Source: Poseidonocella sedimentorum (GTDB lineage Bacteria > Pseudomonadota > Alphaproteobacteria > Rhodobacterales > Rhodobacteraceae). From it: a DNA stretch of 64,000 nt. The first letter of the stretch is position 1. Every line of letters starts with the position of its first letter. Made by a program: the position numbers and the translations under genes. Positions 1 to 8,609 of this stretch are shown one piece after another. Under the pieces are notes generated by a model. The model was given only the letters and a program-made list of their open reading frames with translations, was not told the origin of the DNA and ran no database searches. The stretch lies in NCBI RefSeq assembly GCF_900116005.1, contig NZ_FOYI01000005.1:1-64000 (forward strand). Reading direction: 5' to 3'.

Positions 1-881
1 TACCCGATGGCCTTGAGGACGGCTTCGCCGAGGCCAGCGGGGCTTTCGGCGACGACGATTCCGGCGGCTTGCATGGCTTCGATCTTGTCTTCAGCGCCGC
101 CCTTGCCGCCGGCGACGATGGCGCCGGCGTGGCCCATGCGGCGGCCCGGAGGGGCGGTGCGGCCGGCGATGAAGCCGGCGGTCGGCTTCCAGCGGCCGCG
201 CTTTTTCTCGTCGGCGAGGAACTGGGCGGCTTCTTCTTCCGCCGAGCCGCCGATCTCGCCGATCATGATGATCGAGGTGGTTTCGTCATCGGCGAGGAAC
301 CATTCCAGCGTGTCGATGTGTTCGGTGCCCTTGATCGGATCGCCGCCGATGCCGACGCAGGTGCTCTGGCCGAGGCCGACGTCCGTCGTCTGCTTGACCG
401 CCTCGTAGGTCAGCGTGCCGGAGCGCGAGACGACGCCGACCGAGCCGCGCTTGTGGATGTGGCCGGGCATGATGCCGATCTTGCAGGCGTCCGGCGTGAT
501 GACACCGGGGCAGTTGGGGCCGATGAGGATCGACTTCGACGTCTCCAGCGCGCGCTTGACGCGCATCATGTCGAGCACCGGGATGCCTTCGGTGATCGCC
601 ACGATCACCTCCATCTCGGCGTCGATCGCCTCGAGGATCGAGTCGGCGGCGAAGGGGGGCGGGACGTAGATCACCGTGGCGTTGGCCTCGGTCACGTGCT
701 TGGCCTCGTGGACCGAGTTGAAGACCGGCAGGCCGAGATGCTCCTGCCCGCCTTTGCCGGGGGTCACGCCGCCGACCATCTTGGTGCCATAGGCGATGGC
801 CTGTTCGGAGTGGAATGTGCCTTGGCTGCCGGTCAGACCCTGGCAGATGACTTTGGTGTTTTCGTCGATGAGGACGGCCAT
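1..881 (-). CDS. sucD: Succinyl-CoA synthetase (ADP-forming) alpha subunit
   Basis: SucD carries the CoA-binding site and the phosphohistidine of succinyl-CoA synthetase, which makes ATP from succinyl-CoA in the TCA cycle. Reading from ATG at 881, the protein begins [20 protein letters not shown], has the CoA-binding stretch [10 protein letters not shown], and ends in [10 protein letters not shown]. Near the C-terminus the segment GHAGAI contains the expected catalytic histidine. The frame gives 293 complete codons down to position 3, and the next two bases read TA, so the stop codon is cut by the window edge and the protein is essentially full length. It lies 179 bp downstream of sucC on the same strand, with a strongly structured spacer. 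GGAG lies just upstream of the ATG. Confidence 0.96.
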   Translation of the reverse strand, partial: MAVLIDENTKVICQGLTGSQGTFHSEQAIAYGTKMVGGVTPGKGGQEHLGLPVFNSVHEAKHVTEANATVIYVPPPFAADSILEAIDAEMEVIVAITEGIPVLDMMRVKRALETSKSILIGPNCPGVITPDACKIGIMPGHIHKRGSVGVVSRSGTLTYEAVKQTTDVGLGQSTCVGIGGDPIKGTEHIDTLEWFLADDETTSIIMIGEIGGSAEEEAAQFLADEKKRGRWKPTAGFIAGRTAPPGRRMGHAGAIVAGGKGGAEDKIEAMQAAGIVVAESPAGLGEAVLKAIG

Positions 882-938
882 GTGATTGGCTCCTGATATC
901 TGTGTGGCGTCTTACGCGCGCCCGGAGTTGAAGTTCTG

Positions 939-1018
939 CCCGGCGGGGACCGCCGGGCTGCGCCGACCCGCCCCCCCGGGGCGGCGCATCTGCGCCTTCC
1001 CGCGGGTCGGCGCAGCCC
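939..1018. repeat. Structured palindromic spacer between sucC and sucD
   Basis: Two inverted repeats fill most of the sucC-sucD gap. A perfect 17-bp repeat pairs 955-971 with 1002-1018, and its loop contains a smaller hairpin (GGCGC/GCGCC). A second perfect 8-bp hairpin pairs 939-946 with 950-957 and shares three bases (955-957) with the first, so the two cannot both form fully. No T-tract follows on the minus strand. I read it as a REP-like or mRNA-stabilising element rather than a simple terminator, because SucC and SucD are needed in equal amounts. Confidence 0.7.
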
Positions 1019-1060
1019 TCTGCGCCCGGTGGCGATGTGTCGGCATCGAATGCATTCCGA

Positions 1061-2254
1061 TCAGCCTTTCACGGCTTTGACAATCTTCTCCGCGCCGTCC
1101 TTGAGGTCGTCGGCGGCGATGACGTCGAGGCCGGAGGTGTTGATGATCTCCTTGCCCTTCTCGACGTTGGTGCCTTCGAGACGCACCACCAGCGGGACCT
1201 GCAGGCCGACCTCCTTGACCGCCGCCACGACGCCCTCGGCAATCACATCGCAGCGCATGATTCCGCCGAAGATGTTCACGAGGATGCCTTTGACGTTGGG
1301 GTCCGACGTGATGATCTTGAACGCCTCGGTGACCTTCTCCTTGGTCGCGCCGCCGCCCACGTCGAGGAAGTTCGCCGGCTCCGCGCCGTAGAGCTTGATG
1401 ATGTCCATCGTCGCCATCGCTAGCCCTGCGCCGTTGACCATGCAGCCGATCTCGCCGTCGAGCGCGATGTAGTTCAGGTCATACTGCGAGGCCGCCAGCT
1501 CCTTGGGATCCTCCTCGGAGGTGTCGCGCAGCTCGGCGATGTCGGAGTGGCGGTACACGGCGTTGCCGTCAAAGCCCATCTTGGCATCGAGACACTTCAG
1601 ATCGCCCGCGTCATCGACGATCAGCGGGTTGATCTCCAGCATCTCCATGTCCTTCTCGAGGAACATCTTGTAGAGCGTGCCCATCAGCGCCACGCATTGC
1701 TTCACCTGCTTGCCCTCGAGGCCCAGCATGAAGGCGATGCGGCGGCCGTGGAACGGCTGGTAGCCCGTCGCCGGATCGACCGAGAAGCTCAGGATCTTCT
1801 CCGGGGTCTCGGCGGCCACTTCCTCGATGTCCATGCCGCCCTCGGTCGAGCAGACGAAGGACACGCGGCTGGTCTGGCGATCGACCAGCAGCGCGAGGTA
1901 CATCTCGGTGGAAATCCCCGCGCCGTCCTCGATATAGATCCGACCCACCTGCTTGCCCGCGGGGCCGGTCTGGTGGGTCACGAGCGTGCGCCCGAGCATC
2001 TTCTTGGCCTCGGAAGCGGCTTCCTCGACCGATTTGGTGATCCGAACGCCACCCTTCTCGCCCGCGTCGGCCTCCTTGAACGTGCCCTTGCCGCGCCCGC
2101 CGGCATGAATCTGCGCCTTCACGACCCAGATCGGACCATCCAGCTCACCCGCCGCCGTCTTCGCCTCTTCCGCCCGCAATACCGCACGCCCATCCGATAC
2201 AGGCGCCCCATACGCCCGCAACAATCCCTTCGCCTGATACTCGTGTATGTTCAT
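1061..2254 (-). CDS. sucC: Succinyl-CoA synthetase (ADP-forming) beta subunit
   Basis: SucC is the nucleotide- and succinate-binding subunit, an ATP-grasp protein that works with SucD. The start is set at the ATG at 2254, giving [13 protein letters not shown], the near-universal SucC N-terminus, and 397 residues, the usual length. An in-frame extension upstream to 2287 exists but has no homology sense. Visible family features are the ATP-grasp segment [17 protein letters not shown], and toward the C-terminus [12 protein letters not shown] and [10 protein letters not shown]. The promoter region upstream carries two TGTGATCACA palindromes, so sucCD may be transcribed independently of mdh. Confidence 0.97.
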   Translation of the reverse strand: MNIHEYQAKGLLRAYGAPVSDGRAVLRAEEAKTAAGELDGPIWVVKAQIHAGGRGKGTFKEADAGEKGGVRITKSVEEAASEAKKMLGRTLVTHQTGPAGKQVGRIYIEDGAGISTEMYLALLVDRQTSRVSFVCSTEGGMDIEEVAAETPEKILSFSVDPATGYQPFHGRRIAFMLGLEGKQVKQCVALMGTLYKMFLEKDMEMLEINPLIVDDAGDLKCLDAKMGFDGNAVYRHSDIAELRDTSEEDPKELAASQYDLNYIALDGEIGCMVNGAGLAMATMDIIKLYGAEPANFLDVGGGATKEKVTEAFKIITSDPNVKGILVNIFGGIMRCDVIAEGVVAAVKEVGLQVPLVVRLEGTNVEKGKEIINTSGLDVIAADDLKDGAEKIVKAVKG

Positions 2255-2361
2255 GGTTGTGTCCCGATTCCTGTGTTGCGGCGGCAAGTCGCGCCCTCAA
2301 TTGCCGCGACATTAGCAACATCACAGTGGTTTGCATGCCCTTTTGCCGGAATTCCGACATA

Positions 2362-2392
2362 TGTGATCACATAAAAAAATCATGTGATCACA
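2362..2392. promoter_or_regulatory. Tandem TGTGATCACA operators upstream of sucC
   Basis: Two perfect 10-bp palindromes TGTGATCACA lie at 2362-2371 and 2383-2392, with centres exactly 21 bp apart (two helical turns). The nearer one is about 112 nt from the sucC ATG. An equivalent pair with the same spacing precedes sdhC. The 357-bp mdh-sucC gap (2255-2611) otherwise shows only a hairpin next to the mdh stop. The binding regulator is unknown. Confidence 0.75.
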
Positions 2393-2579
2393 AAAGCTGA
2401 CGAGAGGGAAGGAATGGGCGAAGAGCGAGGGGGAATCGCACGGAATTTCGGAAAAATTGCCTCAACCCGTGGGGAGGCGAGATGCGTTTGAGCGTCTCGG
2501 GGCCGGCTTGATGCGCGCGGAGGCGAGGACCGGTTGAAGCGCCAGCGGCCTGGTTGCCGCTGACGGTCTGTTTCAGTGC

Positions 2580-2605
2580 TGCCCCGGCGCGCTGCGCTCG
2601 GGGCA
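2580..2605 (-). terminator. Hairpin after mdh, possible weak terminator
   Basis: TGCCCCG at 2580-2586 pairs with CGGGGCA at 2599-2605, starting a few bases after the mdh stop codon. The loop is GC-rich. There is no clear T-tract on the minus strand, so termination may be partial or Rho-assisted. Confidence 0.4.
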
Positions 2606-2611
2606 CGCGGA

Positions 2612-3691
<1,080 letters not shown>

Positions 3692-3728
3692 CTAGTCTAA
3701 GTGACGGGGAGGACGATATTTTCCAAGT

Positions 3729-4502
3729 GTGCCCCCCGTGATCGAGACAAACCTGAGCTTTTTGATGGTAGCGATACCAGCGGTTGCCTTTGCGGGGCTG
3801 TCGAAAGCCGGCCTCGGCGGCGGCGCGGCCTTTGTCTCGTCATCGATTCTGGCGCTGGTGCTTGAGCCGGGGGAGGCTCTTGGCATCATGTTGCCGCTGT
3901 TGATGCTGGCGGATGTGTTTTCGCTCAAACCCTATTGGAAGCGCTGGAACTGGCCCGCGTCCAGGCTGCTCATCATCGGCGCGGTGCCGGGGATAGGGCT
4001 TGGCGGCTGGCTCTACACGATGGTGGATGCCGATAGCATCCGCCTGCTGATCGGGGTGATCTGCGTTGCGTTCGTGCTGTGGCAGGTGGGGGTCCGCCCG
4101 GCGCTCGCCCACCACGGATCACGCGCGGCGCCCGACTGGGTCGGGCTCTTGGCGGGGGTCATGGCAGGGTTCACCAGTTTCGTCAGTCACGCCGGCGGGC
4201 CGCCTGTGGCCGCCTACATGCTTTCGCAGAACCCGGAAAAAACCGAGTACCAGGCGACAACGGTGCTGGTGTTCTGGGTTGTGAACGCGGTGAAGTTCAT
4301 CCCCTACGCGTTTCTGGGGATGTTCACGCTGGAGACCTTGCGGGTCGACCTCATTCTCGCCCCCTTCATGGTGCTGGGGGTCTGGGCCGGTGTGAAGCTG
4401 CACCGCGCCGTGCCGTCGGGGCCGTTCTTTGCCCTGACCTATCTCCTGCTTGCGGTGACAGGTCTGCGGTTGATCTGGCTCGGGCTGAGCCAGACCCCTT
4501 AA
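3729..4502 (+). CDS. TauE/SafE-family membrane permease
   Basis: This is a 257-residue polytopic membrane protein of the TauE/SafE (DUF81) family, whose members are proposed to export sulfite, sulfoacetate or other organic anions. The family glycine-rich motif near the N-terminus is seen as GLSKAGLGGGAAFVSSS, and the second repeat half carries GFTSFVSHAGGPPVAAYML. About seven to eight hydrophobic segments are visible. The start is a GTG at 3729 with GGGGAGG about 15 nt upstream; a second GTG at 3738 is possible. Its stop overlaps the stop of the convergent downstream gene. The substrate cannot be inferred from the neighbours. Confidence 0.85.
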   Translation: MPPVIETNLSFLMVAIPAVAFAGLSKAGLGGGAAFVSSSILALVLEPGEALGIMLPLLMLADVFSLKPYWKRWNWPASRLLIIGAVPGIGLGGWLYTMVDADSIRLLIGVICVAFVLWQVGVRPALAHHGSRAAPDWVGLLAGVMAGFTSFVSHAGGPPVAAYMLSQNPEKTEYQATTVLVFWVVNAVKFIPYAFLGMFTLETLRVDLILAPFMVLGVWAGVKLHRAVPSGPFFALTYLLLAVTGLRLIWLGLSQTP

Positions 4503-4816
4503 ATGTCGGTCCCGGCGACGGGCAGCGCATCCATCACGGCTTCAAACGCCTGACCGCTGGCCACGAGGCAGGTCACGCCGGTCGCGGCCGTGGAGGTGAT
4601 GGTCCAGCTGCCGGTTTCGGGCGAGGCAAAGACTTCGATCACGGTGTTGTTGGCGCCGAGGCCGAGGGACTGGCGGGTTTCACCGTATTTGTCGGCCAAC
4701 CGCTTCACGACGGTTTCACGGGGCGCACATGCATTGCGCGTCTGAGCCTGAACGCTCGCCGCTGCAATGGAGAGAAAGCAAGCCGTCATCGTCAACATGG
4801 TCATCTTGAACTTCAT
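4499..4816 (-). CDS. Small secreted protein of unknown function
   Basis: This 105-residue protein begins MKFKMTMLTMTACFLSIAAASVQAQ, a clear Sec signal peptide with a likely cut after VQA (that stretch is read across two short pieces: MKFKMTMLTM and TACFLSIAAASVQAQ). The mature part has two cysteines (NACAPRE and GVTCLVA) that could form a disulfide, and the segment RLADKYGETRQSLGLGANN. I recall similar short secreted proteins in Rhodobacterales, but with no established function. The ATG at 4816 is preferred because upstream in-frame sequence lacks protein character. It converges on the TauE-type gene with overlapping stop codons and is divergent from mcl2. Confidence 0.8.
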   Translation of the reverse strand: MKFKMTMLTMTACFLSIAAASVQAQTRNACAPRETVVKRLADKYGETRQSLGLGANNTVIEVFASPETGSWTITSTAATGVTCLVASGQAFEAVMDALPVAGTDI

Positions 4817-5097
4817 GGTTTCAACTTTCGCTTTGAGTCCGGCTGCCGGCGAAACGGGGTGTGCGGGCGGCCGTCGAGGTTTCGTCACGTGCGGACGTGG
4901 TTTTTCCTGCGCTTGCCCCAACTTGCTTCCGGGGGCCCTCCTAGCGGTGTCCGGCATGGGTAAACACTGCAGGGTAAAGTGGAAATACGTGGTTAACGCG
5001 TCGCGCGTTTCTTGAGGAAACCGTCAATTGAAATCTCAGCTTGAACTATTCGCTAAAAAATGCCCCATATCGCGCAAGATAATTGCCGGAGAAAATC

Positions 5098-5964
5098 ATG
5101 AGCAAACCCGCCGAAACCCGGACCAGACCGCTGCGATCTGTCCTCTATCTACCGGCGTCCAACGCGCGCGCGCTGGAGAAAGCGCAAGGACTTCAAGCCG
5201 ATGCGATCATCTTCGATCTCGAAGACGCGGTCGCGCCGGAGGAGAAGGCGGCGGCCCGGGAGGCATTGCACCAGGCGCTTGCACAAAGAAACTACGGCTC
5301 GAGAATACGGATCGTGCGGATCAACGGGCTCGACACGGATTGGGGCGCGGCGGATGCGCGCGCCGTGGCGTCCATGGCCGCCGATGCGGTGCTCCTGCCC
5401 AAGGTCGAGAGCGCGGCCATGATTGACGAGGTCGCGGGGTTGGCAGGCGATGTGCCGGTCTGGGCCATGATGGAAACACCGCTGGGGATGCTGCGCGCGG
5501 AGGAGATCGCGGCGCATCCGAAGCTTGAGGGAATGGTCATGGGGACCAACGACCTCGCCAAGGATCTCGGGGCGCGCTTCCGGCCCGATCGGCTGGCGAT
5601 GCAGACGGGGCTTGGTCTTTGCCTGCTGGCCGCCAAGGCCCACGGCGTGGCCATCGTTGATGGTGTCTACAACGCGTTCAAGGATGACGAGGGTCTGCGT
5701 GCGGAATGTGAGCAGGGGCGCGACATGGGATTCGACGGCAAAACCCTCATCCACCCCGCACAGCTCGCCGCAGCCAACGAGGCCTTTGCCCCCTCGGACG
5801 CCGAGATATCCCTCGCGCGGCGCCAGATCGATGCATTCGATGCAGCAAAGGCAGCGGGCAAGGGCGTCGCCGTGGTCGATGGCAGGATCGTTGAAAACCT
5901 CCACGTGGAAACGGCGCGCAAGACGCTTGCGCTGGCCAAAGCGATCGCCGACCTCTCGCGCTGA
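5098..5964 (+). CDS. mcl2: (3S)-malyl-CoA thioesterase (HpcH/HpaI family)
   Basis: This 288-residue protein belongs to the CitE/HpcH aldolase family and closely matches my memory of Rhodobacter Mcl2, which hydrolyses (3S)-malyl-CoA to malate and CoA and so completes the malate branch of the ethylmalonyl-CoA pathway. Family landmarks are RSVLYLPASN at the start, DAIIFDLEDAVAPEEK (metal-binding acidic residue), AVLLPKVES, AMMETPLGML, MVMGTNDLAKDL and GFDGKTLIHPAQL near the C-terminus. The start at 5098 is supported by GGAGAAA six to seven bases upstream; a TTG 15 nt earlier is rejected. Mcl1 (the lyase) would be longer with a different N-terminus. It is followed by the DUF1737 gene and mch, probably in one transcript. 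Confidence 0.92.
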   Translation: MSKPAETRTRPLRSVLYLPASNARALEKAQGLQADAIIFDLEDAVAPEEKAAAREALHQALAQRNYGSRIRIVRINGLDTDWGAADARAVASMAADAVLLPKVESAAMIDEVAGLAGDVPVWAMMETPLGMLRAEEIAAHPKLEGMVMGTNDLAKDLGARFRPDRLAMQTGLGLCLLAAKAHGVAIVDGVYNAFKDDEGLRAECEQGRDMGFDGKTLIHPAQLAAANEAFAPSDAEISLARRQIDAFDAAKAAGKGVAVVDGRIVENLHVETARKTLALAKAIADLSR

Positions 5965-6002
5965 CCGCCCCGGTTTTCGAACACAGCAAGGATGACACCC
6001 AG

Positions 6003-6206
6003 ATGAAGCTCTACCGATTTCTCAGTGAAGACGACACCTCGGCGTTTTGCCACAAGGTCAGCGCTGCGTTGAACAAGGGTTGGTCGCTCCACGGCGGGCC
6101 GACCTACGCGTTTGATGAGGCGAATGGCGTGATGCGCTGCGGCCAAGCGGTGGTGAAGGAGGTCGAGGGGACCTATTCGCCGGACATGAAGCTGGGGGAG
6201 CAGTAG
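6003..6206 (+). CDS. DUF1737 family small protein
   Basis: This 67-residue protein (MKLYRFLSEDDTSAFCHKVS at the start) matches the DUF1737 pattern: a short soluble domain with KLYRFL, then LNKGWSLHGGPTYAFD and a terminal stretch rich in charged residues. No signal peptide or membrane segment is present, and the function is unknown. It sits between mcl2 and mch, and its TAG stop is followed immediately by the mch ATG, so it is co-translated with two ethylmalonyl-CoA pathway enzymes. GGGGGAG inside its end serves as the mch ribosome-binding site. Confidence 0.88.
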   Translation: MKLYRFLSEDDTSAFCHKVSAALNKGWSLHGGPTYAFDEANGVMRCGQAVVKEVEGTYSPDMKLGEQ

Positions 6207-7238
6207 ATGCCCAAGACCAACCCCGGGCGGTTCTTCGAGGACTATCGCCTCGGCGAGCAGATCGAGCATGCGGTGCCTCGGACGGTCTCGGGCGGCGAGC
6301 GCGCGCTCTACCATGCGCTTTACCCTGCGCGGCACGCCCTGACCTCTTCCGATGAGTTTGCCCGCGCCTGCGGCCTCGCGCGCAGCCCGCTCGACGATTG
6401 GGCCGCGTTTCACGTGGTGTTCGGCAAGACCGTCCCGGATATCTCGCTCAACGCCGTGGCCAATCTCGGCTACGCGCAGGGGCGCTGGCTCGCGCCGGTC
6501 TATCCGGGCGATACGCTCCGCGCGGTCTCGGAGGTCATCGGTCTGAAGGAAAATTCCAACGGAAAGTCCGGGATCGTCTGGGTGCGGAGCCGCGGCCTCA
6601 ATCAAGATGAGCGTGTGGTGCTCGACTATGTTCGCTGGGTCATGGTGCGCAAGGGCGACCCCGCCGTGCCTGCGCCCGATCCGGTGATCCCGGAGCTAAA
6701 GCCGGCGCTCTCGGTCGAGGACTTGGTCGTGCCGGAGGGGCTCGATTTTTCGTCCTATGATTTCGGCCTGGCGGGAGAGCGCCACCGGTGGGGCGACTAT
6801 GAGCCAGGCGAGATCATCGACCACACCGATGGGGTGACGATCGAGGAAGCCGAACACATGATCGCCACGCGGCTTTGGCAAAACACCGCCAAGGTGCATT
6901 TCGATGCGACCCAGCGGGAGGACGGCAAGCGTCTGATCTACGGCGGCCATGTCATTTCCATGGCGCGCGCGTTGAGCTTCAACGGGCTGGCAAACGCCCA
7001 ACTGATCGCCGGGCTCAACGGCGGAGCCCATGCCAATCCCTGCTTTGCGGGCGACACGATCCGCGCCTGGTCCGAGGTGCTGGAGAAGGGCAAAACGGCC
7101 GCGCCGGGCGTCGGCGCGATCCGGCTGAGGTTGGTGGCGACGCGCGGCGGGGCCCCCGGGGCCTTGCGGGATGGGGTTGGAAAATACCTCCCCGACGTCT
7201 TGCTAGACCTTGATTATTGGGCATTTTTCCCGATTTGA
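6207..7238 (+). CDS. mch: Mesaconyl-CoA (beta-methylmalyl-CoA) hydratase
   Basis: Mch interconverts mesaconyl-CoA and beta-methylmalyl-CoA in the ethylmalonyl-CoA pathway of acetyl-CoA assimilation. The 343-residue length equals that of characterised alphaproteobacterial Mch. The N-terminus KTNPGRFFEDYRLGEQIEHA and the segments RALYHALYPARHAL and NGKSGIVWVRSRGLNQ are typical of this MaoC-like double-hotdog enzyme. The second hotdog half holds IYGGHVISMARALSFNG and NGGAHANPCFAGDTI. It begins on the base after the stop of the DUF1737 gene. No pathway-specific residues appear to be missing. Confidence 0.94.
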   Translation: MPKTNPGRFFEDYRLGEQIEHAVPRTVSGGERALYHALYPARHALTSSDEFARACGLARSPLDDWAAFHVVFGKTVPDISLNAVANLGYAQGRWLAPVYPGDTLRAVSEVIGLKENSNGKSGIVWVRSRGLNQDERVVLDYVRWVMVRKGDPAVPAPDPVIPELKPALSVEDLVVPEGLDFSSYDFGLAGERHRWGDYEPGEIIDHTDGVTIEEAEHMIATRLWQNTAKVHFDATQREDGKRLIYGGHVISMARALSFNGLANAQLIAGLNGGAHANPCFAGDTIRAWSEVLEKGKTAAPGVGAIRLRLVATRGGAPGALRDGVGKYLPDVLLDLDYWAFFPI

Positions 7239-7259
7239 CGCTGAATGGAGACAGGCTTT

Positions 7260-7270
7260 TTCTGCACTGC
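7260..7270 (+). promoter_or_regulatory. TTCTGCACTGC motif, copy 1
   Basis: The 11-mer TTCTGCACTGC lies 22 nt after the mch stop and 108 nt before the ATG of the 65-aa gene. Here it extends into a near-perfect dyad TTCTGCA-C-TGCAGAG. The same 11-mer occurs before sdhC and before ccr. Confidence 0.45.
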
Positions 7271-7377
7271 AGAGAATTCTGTCTTGGAAAAAAAGGGAAT
7301 CGCGGTATTGTATTCGCGGTTCTGCGACGATTGGACTACGTCGTGGGGCGACCTTTGAATTGGGGGAAGGTCAAACG

Positions 7378-7575
7378 ATGAAAACATATCCTACGTCGAC
7401 GCTCGAGGTGCTGTCAGTGCCCAATGAGCAAGTTTCGGACCTGGTGCGCTCTATGACTGCCGATCGCAGTTTCAGTTCGCTGGTCCATTCCATTAACGAG
7501 GACCTGATGGGGCGGGATCGGCAAAAGCGAGAGCTTGCCCGCAATGCCCTGAGCCATCTGGGGTTTGTCGAGTAA
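7378..7575 (+). CDS. 65-aa protein of unknown function
   Basis: The ATG at 7378 is preceded by a strong purine-rich site (GGGGGAAGG), and the 65-residue product starts MKTYPTSTLEVLSVPNEQ. The C-terminal half (LVHSINEDLMGRDRQKREL) is charged and predicted helical. There are no cysteines, membrane segments or signal peptide. A longer frame running back to 7210 overlaps mch and has no ribosome-binding site, so it is rejected. A Rho-independent terminator follows directly and a promoter-like motif precedes it, so it looks like an independent transcription unit. I do not recognise the family. Confidence 0.75.
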   Translation: MKTYPTSTLEVLSVPNEQVSDLVRSMTADRSFSSLVHSINEDLMGRDRQKRELARNALSHLGFVE

Positions 7576-7626
7576 GGGCCCGGCTGGACCCGACGGCGAA
7601 CTGCCCCGTAGCCTATTCTGTGATGT

Positions 7627-7661
7627 GAAGGCCGCCTGAGCGATTCTCTCGGGCGGCCTTC
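7627..7661 (+). terminator. Rho-independent terminator after the 65-aa gene
   Basis: GAAGGCCGCC (7627-7636) pairs with GGCGGCCTTC (7652-7661), followed by TGTCTTT. It separates the 65-aa gene from the sdh promoter region. Confidence 0.85.
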
Positions 7662-7684
7662 TGTCTTTAACAAGGCCTGAATCT

Positions 7685-7715
7685 TGTGATCACACGAATA
7701 ATTTGCGTGATCACA
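7685..7715. promoter_or_regulatory. Tandem TGTGATCACA operators upstream of sdhC
   Basis: TGTGATCACA at 7685-7694 and CGTGATCACA at 7706-7715 have centres 21 bp apart, the same spacing as before sucC. The nearer copy is about 117 nt upstream of the sdhC ATG, compared with about 112 nt for sucC. The likely role is shared control of TCA-cycle operons by one dimeric or tetrameric regulator. Confidence 0.75.
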
Positions 7716-7724
7716 AATGCGGTT

Positions 7725-7735
7725 TTCTGCACTGC
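7725..7735 (+). promoter_or_regulatory. TTCTGCACTGC motif, copy 2
   Basis: An 11-mer identical to those at 7260 and 18037 sits ten bases downstream of the tandem palindromes and about 93 nt before the sdhC ATG. Confidence 0.45.
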
Positions 7736-7760
7736 CGCATGCGAAGCCCGATGATTTAAA

Positions 7761-7780
7761 CATGTCATGCACGTGACATG
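7761..7780. promoter_or_regulatory. CATGTCA-N6-TGACATG palindrome in the sdhC leader
   Basis: CATGTCA (7761-7767) and TGACATG (7774-7780) form a perfect 7-bp inverted repeat with a 6-nt spacer, 48 nt before the sdhC ATG. The TGTCA-N6-TGACA core has the geometry of CRP/FNR-family sites, but the regulator is not known. Confidence 0.5.
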
Positions 7781-7827
7781 GGGCTATTTTTGCGTAGAAC
7801 AGAGGCAAGCCACCGAAAGGAGCAATC

Positions 7828-8211
7828 ATGGCCGATGTCAATCGAGGGAACCGACCTCTCTCACCTCATCTCCAGATCTACGGCTGGCAGCTTCCGATGT
7901 TCTCGTCGATCCTCGTGCGGATGACGGGCATCGCGCTCTGGCTCGGGCTCTTTCTCGTGGTCTGGTGGCTGCTGGCCGCCGCGACATCCGACGGCGCTTT
8001 TGCCTTCATCGATGGATTGCTCCGCAGCTTCCTTGGGGATCTTGTCCTGCTCGCCGCGACCTGGGCGATTTTCTACCACATGCTCGGGCGCCTGCGCCAC
8101 GTCATCTGGGACTTCGGATATTGCCTCGATGTGCCGACCTCGGAAAAACTGGCGATTGGCATGCTGGCGGGCGCCACGGTCCTGACCGTCATCGCCGCGA
8201 TTCTGGTGTAG
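7828..8211 (+). CDS. sdhC: Succinate dehydrogenase cytochrome b556 subunit
   Basis: SdhC is one of two membrane anchors that hold the catalytic SdhAB dimer and bind heme b and ubiquinone. The 127-residue product has the family N-terminal motif RPLSPHLQIYGWQ, then SSILVRMTG near the quinone site, and three hydrophobic helices. The conserved heme-ligand histidine lies in FYHMLGRLRHVIWDFG. AAAGGAG precedes the ATG at 7828. It is the first gene of the sdh operon, 10 nt before sdhD. Confidence 0.95.
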   Translation: MADVNRGNRPLSPHLQIYGWQLPMFSSILVRMTGIALWLGLFLVVWWLLAAATSDGAFAFIDGLLRSFLGDLVLLAATWAIFYHMLGRLRHVIWDFGYCLDVPTSEKLAIGMLAGATVLTVIAAILV

Positions 8212-8221
8212 GGAGAGAGAC

Positions 8222-8593
8222 ATGCGTTTTCTGACCGATCGCAAGCGCGCCGAAGGCAATGGCTCCGCGCGCAGCGGCACCGAGCATCACTGGCACATGA
8301 TGGTCCTCTCGATGGCCCTCGTCGTCGTGGTCCCAGCTTTCGTCCTCACCTTCGGCAGCGCGCTTGGCGGCTCGCGCGAAGAGGTCCTGGCTTTTTTCGC
8401 ACGACCCTTCCCCGCTTTGGTGATGGCCGTGACGCTCGTTGTGCTGATCCTGCACCTGACCTCCGAAGTGGTCGAAGCGGTGGAGGATTACGTCCACGGC
8501 ATCGCGGGCAAACTCACCCTGGTCGGCGTCAACGCCGCGTCATACATCCTGATGGGCGTCGGCCTCTTCGCAATCGCAAAACTCGCCCTCTGA
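8222..8593 (+). CDS. sdhD: Succinate dehydrogenase hydrophobic membrane anchor subunit
   Basis: The second membrane anchor of succinate dehydrogenase is 123 residues long with three predicted helices. The motif [11 protein letters not shown] before the third helix is the characteristic quinone/heme-site region of alphaproteobacterial SdhD. GGGAGAG lies just upstream of the ATG. It follows sdhC and precedes sdhA by 16 nt. Confidence 0.94.
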   Translation: MRFLTDRKRAEGNGSARSGTEHHWHMMVLSMALVVVVPAFVLTFGSALGGSREEVLAFFARPFPALVMAVTLVVLILHLTSEVVEAVEDYVHGIAGKLTLVGVNAASYILMGVGLFAIAKLAL

Positions 8594-8609
8594 TCCGGAG
8601 CAACCGACA

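Noticed and set aside
7210-7377. N-terminal extension of the 65-aa gene into mch
   Set aside because: It overlaps mch and lacks a ribosome-binding site, while the ATG at 7378 has a strong one.
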